NCBI GenBank assembly: GCA_013299115.1
Contig: JAAFKA010000018.1
Location: forward strand, 1-64,000
Direction of reading: 5' to 3'
DNA: 64,000 nucleotides
Source of the DNA: Cytophagales bacterium
Lineage (GTDB): Bacteria > Bacteroidota > Bacteroidia > Cytophagales > Thermoflexibacteraceae
Shown one piece after another: positions 8,266-16,917 of the stretch (its first letter is position 1; each line of letters starts with the position of its first letter). The notes below the pieces were generated by a model. It was given only the letters and a program-made list of their open reading frames with translations, was not told the DNA's origin and searched no databases. The translations under genes were made by a program, and so were the position numbers.

Positions 8266-11200
8266 TCTCCACTATTTTGATTTCTTCGGCTGTCAAATCA
8301 TACAGTTTGTAAACGAGGTGGTCTATTTCGGTTTCTAAATCTAAGGTGTTGATTTGTTTAGTTTTATTCGCTAAAATTTGTTCTACTAACCGAATAAAAG
8401 GTTTTTGTTTTTGTTTGTCTATTTTTGGAAAAGGTATTTTACTCAAATAAATGTCGTCCATAACTCTTGATGTTTCGGTTGTATCACTAAAAACAGTTTT
8501 ATTGAAATAAAAAGAAACTAATTTTGAATTAACAAGAGCTAATGTAAAACGTAAATCTACTTTTTCCACAACTAAATTGATTAACTTTTCAGTAGTCAAA
8601 ATATGTTTAGGGCAAATGGTAGCTTGCAATCTTGCACCACGCAAAACTTTTATTATTACCCTGTCTTGCGACAATTTACCAATTTTTTCAGTTGGTTGCT
8701 TAGGTAAAAAAGACAAATCTATATTTCTTACCAACTCAATAGCATACCGAGAAACATCTGGTACTTTGTTGATATACAGCGTAGTACCTTTGTCTAAATG
8801 CAATGCTTTATAGTCATCAGGAATATACAAACCTCTAAATACTTGTCTTTCAAAATCTTTTAGGAAAGTTTTTTTACGAATTTTATCAAAAATATTTTTG
8901 ATAACAGGTGAAACGGCAGCAATAGTTAAAATTTCACTTTCTACAAAAATACTTTGTGCTACCTCTCCTAAATCTTTTAGTTTTTTCTTTTCTGCATATC
9001 TTTTTAAGGGTATAAAATGATGAAGGTTTACATTGTGATTGCTTGGCATTTGCCCATGTTGCATCACATAAATTACAGTTTCTAAATCAACTTCTGCAAA
9101 AGAAATTCCTGTATCAACCAAATGATAAATAACATTAGCCAACAATAATTTACGAGAATGTAGCCACGCATTGGCAAATAAAATAGACTTTGGTAAGATA
9201 GCCGAACAAAAACTATCTACTGTTGAAATCTTTTTTGACAAAACCATAAAGGCTTCGCTACTATCTGTAAAAATTTCAAAACCTTGTGTAGAGGCAACTT
9301 TATAGTTAAATTTTACACCATACGGAGGATTTCCCACCACCACATCAAAACCCACAAAATCACCTTCGTCATCTAAAACTTCGGGGAACTCAAACCGCCA
9401 TTCAAAGGCTTTGCGATAAATTTCGGTTTTTGCCTCCCATTTTTCTTTGGCTGTTTCAAACTCTGTTTGCAATTTTTCCAATACTTCGGAACTTTGGTGC
9501 AGCGAAAGTTGGGCTGTTACCCATTGGTTTTCCAATTCTCTATACGCCTGATAATCAGCATCTTTTGGATTAAACATTTTAAGAAATGTTTGTCTGTATG
9601 TGTCCAACAGAGCTACAATTTTGCGTTTGGCTGCCTTGTCCGTTACACCTTTATACAAACCGACTTGCTTTTTATAGTCGGGCATCAACCGCCGAATGGT
9701 TTGGCGTTGGGCATTGGTAAATTGGTTGAGGCTGTCGTTTAGTTGCAATTTGGAGATTAAACTGTTGCCCACCTTGATATTGATGTCAATATTGGGTAAA
9801 ACTTCAAGTCTAAGTCCAAGCCCCCCACCCCCCAAAGGGGGAGTTTTTGACGTATTTACGTCAGTTCCCCCTTCGGGGGTTAGGGGGCTTGTTTTATAGT
9901 ACGCATTTTTCAGCAACTCAATCCACAACCTTAGCCGACAAATTTTGACCGAATTGGGGTTGATGTCCACCCCAAACAAGCAATTTTCTATCACGGTTTG
10001 CTTTTCGTGAAAAATAGCTTCTTGTATGCGTTGTTTTTCTGCATGGCGAGGATTGTACTTAAAATATTCGTTTTTTTCTAAATCTATTACCATCAACTCA
10101 TCATTTTCCACCACCGCCTTGTAATCCCTTAATTTCTTGCCTTTGCGGTCAAGCAAAATGTCCAATTCACTTTTTATGGCTATCATTTCATTGAGAGCAG
10201 ACACCAAAAAATGCCCTGAACCTACTGCGGGGTCGCAAATTTTTACGCTATTCACAATGTCGTTTGCCTCTTTATTGTCTTTAATTTGGTTGTAAATTTC
10301 GGTCAAGTTGCTGCAATTCCATTGTTTGACTTCGTTAAATTTGGCTACCACCGCCCTGTGTATGGTTTCCCTGCACATATACATGGTGATGAACCCTGGC
10401 GTGAAAAAAGAACCTTCTTGGTAGCCATTGATTTTTTCAAACACCAAGCCCAGCACCGAAGCCGTAATGAGGGGTTTGTTACTTTCCTGAATGTCGCCTT
10501 TGCCCTCTGCCCCAAAATCGTAGGCATCGAGAAAAGCAAACAAATAATCTAAGGTCTTTAAATTTTGGGTTTGCCTATTGCCTTTGCGGTCTTTTAGCAC
10601 CGTTTGTGGATAAAGAGGTAAAATTTTATCTGTATTCAGGTTGCCAATCAAAACAGTTTGGTGTTCCAAATCCGTTATCTCAAACAAAGACGAATTGAGA
10701 TAAGGGATTTTTTCATACAAGACTTGCGTATCGGGGTGGCGGTTTTCGGGTTCTTTTGCCAGCACCTCAAAAAACAGCACGTCTAAACCACTTGCACACC
10801 TAAATTTTTCTGCCGATAAAAAACTGTAAGTTCTGTCGCCTTTATGATAACTTTCTAATTGAGCTTCCAATAATTTGAGGAACAAAATCCGATTTATCCA
10901 CGTAATGGTCAATTCCAAAGCCACACCAAAAAGTTGTTCCTCACGAGTAGCACCAAAATCACTAAGATTGGCTATTCGGTCTAATTTGTTCAGACTTTCT
11001 ATTCTCAAAATAGTTTCCTCCAAAATACTTCCGTTGTGCCTTTCGTGTTCAGGATTTCGCTGTATCAATTTTTTGCCACTTGCCTGCACCTCTTTCAAAC
11101 CCATAAGGTGCAGCAACTCAAAATAAAAACCACTATCTAAGGTATTGCTGTCATTGACAAAAGGCAATTTTAGCAAATATTCAGGCGTAAACACTCGGTA

Positions 11201-11878
11201 CAAAGGCAGGAGTTTTTTGTCCTCTTCGGGGTTATTTTGGCGTAGCAAACCCTCAAAATCTTTGATACGGAAGTGAGTAAATTCCAATTCCTCTTGCAAA
11301 TTGGCAACAAAAGGCTCGGCTATTTGGCGGTAGAAAAAATCTGTTCGGTTGTCTGCCAACCTGCCCTCCGAAAAATCCTGAAATTGCTGCACCAAATTTC
11401 GGTTTTGGGCAAAAATTCTATCAATGGTTTGGGCATCAAAAATAAACCAATCATAGACATTAGTAATGATTAAGTACTTGATTTCCAAGTTTTTATTTGC
11501 AATTCTCTCCCGCAAATAATAGAGCAACAATTCGTGAAAAGCCTTGCAATTCAGGTTTTCAGGCGTGGGCATTTCGGCAGTATTGGTAGGCTTTTTTGCC
11601 TCAATGAGTACGCCCACAGGAGATTTTGCGGCTTCTCCGTTGTGGATTACCAAATCATTACGCCCCTTGGTGTTGATATAATGCTTGTTTTGAAAGTAAG
11701 TTGTTTGCAAAAACTTACTCACCAAATTTTTGTGAAATTCCTCTGTTTCGTTTTCGTTAATCGTATCTAATAGCTGCACAGCCTGCGTTTTGAACAAATC
11801 CATTTGGATACGCAGCACAGTCAGTCGGCGATAAACACCACTAAGGGCAAAGGCAAGGGTTTGGGGCAGAAATGGCAT
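8252..11878 (-). CDS. Single-chain restriction-modification enzyme (type IIG/Eco57I-like)
   Basis: 1208 residues combining nuclease and adenine methylase in one chain. A PD-(D/E)XK-type site is near the N terminus (NDLVIHNGE, then VGVLIEAKKP; Asp75, Glu93, Lys95). N6-adenine methylase motif I is DPAVGSGHFLVSAL (about 549-562), motif II region GVDINPNSVKICRLRLW, and motif IV NPPYG (about 849-853). The last 300 residues are a TaqI-like target recognition region. Between motifs II and IV, residues 664-687 are encoded by an inserted palindrome. The ATG at 11878 was chosen because the upstream start is TTG and a -7 box lies 25 nt upstream; an ATG at 11803 is also possible. A broken paralogue follows at once. 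Confidence 0.85.
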   Translation of the reverse strand: MPFLPQTLAFALSGVYRRLTVLRIQMDLFKTQAVQLLDTINENETEEFHKNLVSKFLQTTYFQNKHYINTKGRNDLVIHNGEAAKSPVGVLIEAKKPTNTAEMPTPENLNCKAFHELLLYYLRERIANKNLEIKYLIITNVYDWFIFDAQTIDRIFAQNRNLVQQFQDFSEGRLADNRTDFFYRQIAEPFVANLQEELEFTHFRIKDFEGLLRQNNPEEDKKLLPLYRVFTPEYLLKLPFVNDSNTLDSGFYFELLHLMGLKEVQASGKKLIQRNPEHERHNGSILEETILRIESLNKLDRIANLSDFGATREEQLFGVALELTITWINRILFLKLLEAQLESYHKGDRTYSFLSAEKFRCASGLDVLFFEVLAKEPENRHPDTQVLYEKIPYLNSSLFEITDLEHQTVLIGNLNTDKILPLYPQTVLKDRKGNRQTQNLKTLDYLFAFLDAYDFGAEGKGDIQESNKPLITASVLGLVFEKINGYQEGSFFTPGFITMYMCRETIHRAVVAKFNEVKQWNCSNLTEIYNQIKDNKEANDIVNSVKICDPAVGSGHFLVSALNEMIAIKSELDILLDRKGKKLRDYKAVVENDELMVIDLEKNEYFKYNPRHAEKQRIQEAIFHEKQTVIENCLFGVDINPNSVKICRLRLWIELLKNAYYKTSPLTPEGGTDVNTSKTPPLGGGGLGLRLEVLPNIDINIKVGNSLISKLQLNDSLNQFTNAQRQTIRRLMPDYKKQVGLYKGVTDKAAKRKIVALLDTYRQTFLKMFNPKDADYQAYRELENQWVTAQLSLHQSSEVLEKLQTEFETAKEKWEAKTEIYRKAFEWRFEFPEVLDDEGDFVGFDVVVGNPPYGVKFNYKVASTQGFEIFTDSSEAFMVLSKKISTVDSFCSAILPKSILFANAWLHSRKLLLANVIYHLVDTGISFAEVDLETVIYVMQHGQMPSNHNVNLHHFIPLKRYAEKKKLKDLGEVAQSIFVESEILTIAAVSPVIKNIFDKIRKKTFLKDFERQVFRGLYIPDDYKALHLDKGTTLYINKVPDVSRYAIELVRNIDLSFLPKQPTEKIGKLSQDRVIIKVLRGARLQATICPKHILTTEKLINLVVEKVDLRFTLALVNSKLVSFYFNKTVFSDTTETSRVMDDIYLSKIPFPKIDKQKQKPFIRLVEQILANKTKQINTLDLETEIDHLVYKLYDLTAEEIKIVENGTK
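9818..9890. repeat. In-frame G/C-run palindrome inside the RM gene
   Basis: A 73 nt near-palindrome. Outer arms AAGCCCCC and GGGGGCTT enclose further C-run/G-run pairs, with TGACGT-ATTT-ACGTCA at the centre. Its base composition is strikingly richer in G and C than the gene around it. It encodes a Pro/Gly/Thr-rich peptide (SPLTPEGGTDVN, then TSKTPPLGGGG) in the surface loop before LPNIDINIKVGNSL. Confidence 0.85.
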
Positions 11879-11902
11879 GGCAATAAATTGCAAGTAAAGT
11901 TA

Positions 11903-11910
11903 CAAACATA
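11903..11910 (-). promoter_or_regulatory. Candidate -7 box (TATGTTTG) of the RM gene
   Basis: On the minus strand TATGTTTG fits TAnnTTTG and lies 25 nt before the ATG at 11878, which supports that start over the downstream ATG. No clear -33 element. Confidence 0.4.
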
Positions 11911-12033
11911 CATTTTTATTGCTAAAAAACATAATTTTGTGAAAAACTTGTAATTGTCTGACAATTTTTGTGTAAAGATAGAAACTGTCCGAAAAGACAG
12001 CCTTTTTTTGCTTAGTCAAATCTTAAAGCAATC

Positions 12034-12756
12034 CTATTTTTGCAAGCTATACCCCACTGCCCCAAAGTCTTCTGCGGTTACGGTTTGTTTGCCGTCATCT
12101 ATAATCAAACCATCTTTCAGGCGTATGACCCGTTGGGTTTGGGCTGCCACTTCGTTTTCGTGAGTAACAATGATAACCGTCATGCCTTGCTGGTGTACCT
12201 CCTTAAATAAATCCATAATTTCATGCGAGGTTTTAGTATCCAAAGCCCCCGTAGGCTCATCAGCCAAAATAATTTTTGGTTTCGATATCAAAGCCCTTGC
12301 AATAGCTACCCTTTGTTTTTGCCCACCTGACATTTCATTTGGCGAATGTTCTGCCCACTCTTTTAAGCCCACTTTTTCCAAGTATGCCATTGCCAATTTA
12401 TTCCTCTCTTTGCGACTTACTTTTTGGTAATACAAAGGCAGAGCCACATTTTCCATTGCATTTTTGAACGAAAGCAAATTAAAAGATTGAAACACAAAGC
12501 CAATAAATTGGTTGCGGTAATAAGCAGCCTTCGATGCCGAAAGATTTTTGATAAGGGTGTTATTCAGTTGATACTCCCCTATGTCATAGTCGTCTAAGAT
12601 ACCCAAAATATTGAGTAGCGTGGATTTGCCTGACCCCGAAGACCCCATAATAGAAACCAATTCGCCTTCTTTTATCTGCATATCAATCCCTTTCAGCACA
12701 TGGAGTTTATTATGCCCTACTTCGTAGAATTTTTGAATATTTTGTAGCTTTATCAT
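12034..12756 (-). CDS. ABC transporter ATP-binding protein, MacB/LolD class
   Basis: 240 residues with all ABC signatures: Walker A GSSGSGKST, Q-loop, signature MSGGQKQRVAIARAL, Walker B IILADEPTGALD and switch His in VIIVTHENEVAA. Sequence style (FQSFNLLSFKNAMENVALPL) is that of the MacB/LolD group, which power FtsX-like permeases moving lipoproteins, peptides or antibiotics across the envelope. No permease is adjacent. The MacB-type permease at 23701-24948 is a candidate partner, but it is 11 kb away on the other strand, so pairing is only inferred. Transcribed alone. Confidence 0.9.
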   Translation of the reverse strand: MIKLQNIQKFYEVGHNKLHVLKGIDMQIKEGELVSIMGSSGSGKSTLLNILGILDDYDIGEYQLNNTLIKNLSASKAAYYRNQFIGFVFQSFNLLSFKNAMENVALPLYYQKVSRKERNKLAMAYLEKVGLKEWAEHSPNEMSGGQKQRVAIARALISKPKIILADEPTGALDTKTSHEIMDLFKEVHQQGMTVIIVTHENEVAAQTQRVIRLKDGLIIDDGKQTVTAEDFGAVGYSLQK

Positions 12757-13006
12757 GGTGCTTTGGTCTTATTCTTTTATGTATCAAATTTTATACCTAT
12801 TCCCTATTGTTTTGATTTTCAGTAGCTTACAAAAATATATTTTCAAAAAATGTTCATTTTCGCACAACTTAATTTCTTATCAATCACAAAAACGAACAGT
12901 ACATTGTATATCCGTCTTCAGGCAAAGGTGTTAATGCCTGTATACTCCCCTTTATGCGAATTATTTTTACCTAAAACAAAATTTATAAAAAAATATGCCT
13001 ATTTTA

Positions 13007-13037
13007 TTTGCAATCTGTTTTCTATTCACTACCTTTG
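13007..13037 (+). promoter_or_regulatory. Promoter of tRNA-Cys (TTTG-N19-TACCTTTG)
   Basis: TTTG at 13007-13010 and TACCTTTG at 13030-13037 are separated by exactly 19 nt, a complete match to the Bacteroidota primary sigma consensus. The tRNA begins 22 nt after the -7 box. Confidence 0.85.
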
Positions 13038-13058
13038 TGTTCTAATTTTAAAGCAAAT

Positions 13059-13132
13059 GGTTTCATGGCCGAGTGGCTAGGCAGAGCTCTGCAAAAGCTC
13101 CTACAGCGGTTCGAATCCGCTTGAAACCTCCA
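13059..13132 (+). tRNA. tRNA-Cys (anticodon GCA)
   Basis: 74 nt cloverleaf. Acceptor arms GGTTTCA and TGAAACC pair over seven bases; D arm region TGGCCGAGTGGCTAGGCA; anticodon stem GAGCT/AGCTC with loop CTGCAAA (anticodon GCA); T arm AGCGG-TTCGAAT-CCGCT; discriminator T and an encoded CCA. The U73 discriminator is the expected cysteine identity element. A strong promoter and a terminator flank it, so it is a one-gene transcription unit. Confidence 0.97.
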
Positions 13133-13167
13133 AGTGCCTTTTCAACCCTGAAAAGGCACTTTTTTTG
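13133..13167 (+). terminator. Terminator of tRNA-Cys
   Basis: AGTGCCTTTTCA and TGAAAAGGCACT form a 12 bp perfect stem around ACCC, followed by seven T. It starts within one base of the mature tRNA 3' end. Confidence 0.93.
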
Positions 13168-13229
13168 TGGTTTTTTTGGTGCAAACCATTTTGACCCCTC
13201 CAAAATTTGTGTAAATTATTAATTATAAG

Positions 13230-14564
13230 ATGAAAAAGATTTTAATTTTGGGTGCAGGCAGGTCTTCGCACCATTTGATAGGTTATTTGCTTGCTCATGC
13301 CCCGCAACAAAATTGGCAACTAACTATTGGAGATTTTGACCAACAAGCAGCCCAAGAAAAGATAAAAGGGCATGAAACAAGGGCAAAAGCTATTTTTTTC
13401 GATGCCAAAGATACCACCTGTTGCGAACAGCACATAGGGCAGACAGATTTGGTCGTTTCTTTGTTGCCACCAGCCTTACACATTCACGCAGCTAAAGCCT
13501 GTATCAAACTAAACAAAAGTATGTTTACGGCTTCTTACGTTTCGCCCGAAATTAAAGCCTTAGACGCAGAGGCAAAAGCAAAGGGCTTGTTGCTGATGAA
13601 TGAATTGGGCTTAGACCCAGGCATAGACCACTTGTCGGCTATGAAAATAATCCATCATTTGCAAGCACAAGGTGCTGAAATTCAGAGTTTTAAGTCTTAC
13701 ACAGGCGGACTCATAGCCCCTGCTTACGACACCAATCCTTGGAACTATAAGTTTACATGGAATCCTCGCAATGTGGTCTTGGCAGGACAAGGCACAGCCC
13801 GTTATATCCAAAACGGCAGCTACAAATATGTGCCTTATCATCGGTTGTTTCAAGACGTTGTAACCATTAACGTAGCAAATTACGGCAATTTTGACGGCTA
13901 CCCGAACAGAGATTCATTAAGTTATCGCAGTGTGTATGGCTTAGACACCATACCCACCATGATAAGAGGCACACTTCGCAAGCAAGGTTTTTGTCAGGCG
14001 TGGGATACTTTTGTGCAGTTGGGCATGACAGACGACAGTTTCAAAATGGAAAACAGCGAAAACCTAACGTATCGGGACTTTCTCCATGCTTTCTTGCCCG
14101 AATTGCCCTCAAAACCGCAAGCCACCACAGAAGAAAAATTGGCTGCTTTCCTCAAAGAAACACCACAAGGAACTGTTTACAAAAAAATAGAATGGTTGGG
14201 GTTGTTTGCAACCACCCAAGCTAATTTGCCCCAAGCCTCACCTGCCCAATTGTTGCAACATTTATTGGAAAGTAAGTGGCAATTAGCCCCACAAGACCAA
14301 GATATGATAGTGATGCAGCATTTGTTTGAGTACCAATTAGGTGGCAAAAACTACCAATTAACTTCGTCTATGGTTGCCATGGGAGATGACCCACAGGCAA
14401 CTGCCATGTCCAAAACCGTAGGCTTGCCCTTAGCCATTGGTGCAAAACTGTTTTTGGAAGGAAAAATCAACTTAACAGGTGTACATATTCCTATACAACC
14501 TGCCCTATACGAACCTATTTTGGCTGAACTGGAAACTTTGGGAATTACTTTTGTTGAATGTTAA
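13230..14564 (+). CDS. Saccharopine dehydrogenase/reductase-like enzyme (LYS9 type)
   Basis: 444 residues. The N-terminal Rossmann motif ILGAGRSSHHL binds NAD(P), and the chain continues as a saccharopine reductase: LVVSLLPPALH, ASYVSPEIKALD, NELGLDPGIDHLSAM, SYTGGLIAP and NPWNYKFTWNPRNVV are all characteristic of the LYS9/SDH half of lysine metabolism. The reaction is interconversion of saccharopine with glutamate and aminoadipate semialdehyde. In Bacteroidota it is normally catabolic. A protein resembling the partner activity (lysine-ketoglutarate reductase/LYS1) is encoded at 54995-56215. The start ATG follows an AT-rich leader after the tRNA terminator. Confidence 0.88.
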   Translation: MKKILILGAGRSSHHLIGYLLAHAPQQNWQLTIGDFDQQAAQEKIKGHETRAKAIFFDAKDTTCCEQHIGQTDLVVSLLPPALHIHAAKACIKLNKSMFTASYVSPEIKALDAEAKAKGLLLMNELGLDPGIDHLSAMKIIHHLQAQGAEIQSFKSYTGGLIAPAYDTNPWNYKFTWNPRNVVLAGQGTARYIQNGSYKYVPYHRLFQDVVTINVANYGNFDGYPNRDSLSYRSVYGLDTIPTMIRGTLRKQGFCQAWDTFVQLGMTDDSFKMENSENLTYRDFLHAFLPELPSKPQATTEEKLAAFLKETPQGTVYKKIEWLGLFATTQANLPQASPAQLLQHLLESKWQLAPQDQDMIVMQHLFEYQLGGKNYQLTSSMVAMGDDPQATAMSKTVGLPLAIGAKLFLEGKINLTGVHIPIQPALYEPILAELETLGITFVEC

Positions 14565-14719
14565 ATATTGAATTTTAGTTGGTACTAGAGAGGGGCAGAA
14601 GTCAAAAATTTGGAATTTTAATGAATATATCTTATTGAAAAACAATTATCTATATTTATTTTTTCCATTTTTTGACTCTTTGAATGACCTCTATTGAACT
14701 AAACATTCAAAATTTAACC

Positions 14720-15193
14720 TTACTTCCAACTTGCCCCCAATACTTGAGTCCAGTATTTTCCACTTCTGCCTACGCCCATTTCTTTGAAATGCCAATTCAT
14801 CATATTTTCGCAATGCCCATCACTTTGCAGCCATTGTTTGAAAGTTTTGAGTTCGTTATCATGTCCTACGCTAAGGTTTTCACCTGCACATTGGAAGTTA
14901 TAACCAATCATTTTAAGCCTATCTTTTAGTTCTTTTCCATCAGGGCTGGTATGCGAAAAAAACTTTTTTTCGTTCATTTGCTCACTATGTTTGGATGCTG
15001 CCACCGCCAATTTTTCATTCCACCGCACCGCAGGCACAGGTTTCATTTTTTGGTTGCCACAGTTGCAACCTTTTTTACGAAGTCCATTGACTAAAATTAA
15101 CCACTTGTCTTGGTCTGTTGGGTCTGCCAAACGACTGCTGTGGTTGATAAATAAAATAGCGAGCAAACAAAAAGAGGTAAAAAGTCTTTTCAT
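14720..15193 (-). CDS. Secreted CAP-domain (SCP/PR-1) protein
   Basis: 157 residues with an N-terminal signal peptide (MKRLFTSFCLLAILFINHS). The CAP fold signatures are clear: NEKLAVAASKHSEQM, FFSHTSPDGKELKDRL, CAGENLSVGH and the terminal HFKEMGVGRSGKYWTQVLG. The conserved His residues (FSHTSPDG and the NWHFKEMGVG region) line the CAP cavity. Four cysteines could form disulfides, fitting export to the periplasm or outside. Function of bacterial CAP proteins is mostly unknown; protease, lipid-binding and wall roles have been proposed. It is convergent with the saccharopine enzyme. Confidence 0.88.
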   Translation of the reverse strand: MKRLFTSFCLLAILFINHSSRLADPTDQDKWLILVNGLRKKGCNCGNQKMKPVPAVRWNEKLAVAASKHSEQMNEKKFFSHTSPDGKELKDRLKMIGYNFQCAGENLSVGHDNELKTFKQWLQSDGHCENMMNWHFKEMGVGRSGKYWTQVLGASWK

Positions 15194-15474
15194 TATTATA
15201 GTCTGTTATTAAACCTTTTGCTGCAATTTAATATTTTTCGGTAACTTGCTAAAAAATTGTGGTTTTATTTGTATGGTTTTAAGAGCTAATTTTAAAATTT
15301 TTTGAAGTTGTAAGACAATCTTTTACTAATTACAGAAATATTTGGCTTATAAATTTGTCAAACCATTATTTTTTTATAATTTTAGCTTGTCGTTTGCTAT
15401 TTTTGGCGAATCATTGTCAATTCATTAACAAATATTGTGTGTGGCTTTTCGTAACTACAAAAAAGTAAGCTAAG

Positions 15475-16365
15475 ATGAAACCTATTACTATCTTTTTGGG
15501 AGTGAGCCTGTTACTCTTTAGCAGCCATTGTTTGGGTGCTATGGGCATTTCGTTGATAGATTTGGACACCCTCACCATTCTTGACGCAAAGGCACAAGGC
15601 AAATTGAGTTTTGCTGCACGTGGGGCTTTTAATCCGAACAAAACCCAGCCTGAACTCAAAAGTTCGCACTATGGCGAATGTATAGATGTGCGTATCAAAA
15701 ATAATTCGCCTACAGCGTTGGTAGTCAAGTTAGAAAATGGCACAGTATTGCACTCACAAATTAGTCATACCCAAAATATGTTAGTTACCAAAACAGCTTA
15801 CTATACACTAAAACCTAACGAAAAATATTTAGGTCGCATCACTGCTATTTGTGGCGAATTACACAAGAATGCACCCGATATTTATGTGAGTTATGAGGTT
15901 GGAAAATTGGCTTCTCCTGAACTTTGTCGTTTGACAGCAGCCATAGAAACCACCAACGAGCAAAATATGGCGGGACAATATGCAGTATGGGCAGTGAGTG
16001 ATAAAGCTACTTCCAAAGAACTGGGCGAAAATTTTGAGATATTAAAAAAGAGCCAAGAATTATTGCAACAAGCCCAAATAGTTTTTAATATTTTTGGTAC
16101 TGCCAATGACAAATTTGCTACTTTGCCTACTCAACCCAAACGTAATGCACCTACCGAAGAACAATATGCTCAAAGACAAGTGGTTTTAGATACAACAGAT
16201 TTGACCGTAGAAACCATAGCAGTACAACAAACAGGTGGTAATGAAGGTATTAGAATTGGCGAAACTTCGTGGCAAGACGACTCTGACCACCTGTGGCTTG
16301 CCTTAGCAGGTGCTATGTTGGTATTGTTCTTGGTTCTTTTCTTTACTCTCAATAGAAAATATTAA
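15475..16365 (+). CDS. Exported or membrane-anchored protein of unknown function
   Basis: 296 residues. A signal peptide (MKPITIFLGVSLLLFSSHCLG) and a single C-terminal hydrophobic helix (LALAGAMLVLFLVLFFTLNRK) place a roughly 240-residue domain outside the cytoplasmic membrane. The visible domain has paired cysteines (YGECIDVRI, TAICGELH, PELCRLTA) and reads as beta-rich in its first half and helical in the second. No family is recognised. A TATTTTTG box at 15398-15405 could be its promoter, about 70 nt upstream. It stands alone. Confidence 0.7.
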   Translation: MKPITIFLGVSLLLFSSHCLGAMGISLIDLDTLTILDAKAQGKLSFAARGAFNPNKTQPELKSSHYGECIDVRIKNNSPTALVVKLENGTVLHSQISHTQNMLVTKTAYYTLKPNEKYLGRITAICGELHKNAPDIYVSYEVGKLASPELCRLTAAIETTNEQNMAGQYAVWAVSDKATSKELGENFEILKKSQELLQQAQIVFNIFGTANDKFATLPTQPKRNAPTEEQYAQRQVVLDTTDLTVETIAVQQTGGNEGIRIGETSWQDDSDHLWLALAGAMLVLFLVLFFTLNRKY

Positions 16366-16461
16366 TTTTTTAGCCAATCCTCAGACTTTGGCAAGTTGTG
16401 AAAGTGCAAAGTTTGGTTTGATTTAGTTAAACGGAGTTGTACCCAACACCCTTACAAATTC

Positions 16462-16839
16462 TCAAAACAATGTTTCTAATTCTGTTTTAGTCAATTTTAC
16501 AAAACTGTAAAAAAGCATATCTACATATAATTTGCCACACTTTTTGCCATTTTTATCTAATTTGTGCAAAACCAAAATATAACTATTAGGCAAAACATGG
16601 GAAAATGCAGTGTTTTCTGTCCGAAAACTTTTCATAATTATCAAATTAACAGCATCAGCATCATATAAACCAAATGGGAAAGTCCAATCGTAAAAAACGC
16701 CACCAAATAAATATGTTCTTTCGGTAATACCAACACGACGCAATGCAGAAGTAGGGTAAATAACAAAATGTCTTTCCCAATAGCCACCCAAATCTTCATC
16801 ATTGCTAAAATACTTTTTTGTTTGTTGGTGTAATTTCAT
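16462..16839 (-). CDS. Hypothetical protein downstream of an RM gene
   Basis: 125 residues, soluble, with no signal peptide, no membrane segment and no recognised motif (begins MKLHQQTKKYFSNDEDLGGY, aromatic-rich middle). It lies 78 nt downstream of the RM gene on the same strand, separated only by a short palindrome, so co-transcription is possible. It could be an accessory, but nothing in the sequence shows this. Confidence 0.6.
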   Translation of the reverse strand: MKLHQQTKKYFSNDEDLGGYWERHFVIYPTSALRRVGITERTYLFGGVFYDWTFPFGLYDADAVNLIIMKSFRTENTAFSHVLPNSYILVLHKLDKNGKKCGKLYVDMLFYSFVKLTKTELETLF

Positions 16840-16893
16840 TTGTGCTAATTCTTTTTTTCGGACTTTTTCTTTTTTCTGTTCCTGATAAATTAA

Positions 16894-16917
16894 AACGGAC
16901 TAAAGTCCGTTCTACAG
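16894..16917. repeat. Palindrome R2 (ACGGACTAAAGTCCGT core), single copy
   Basis: AACGGACTAAAGTCCGTT followed by CTACAG, directly abutting the RM stop codon. The same unit occurs at 23371-23485 and 37169-37342. Confidence 0.8.
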
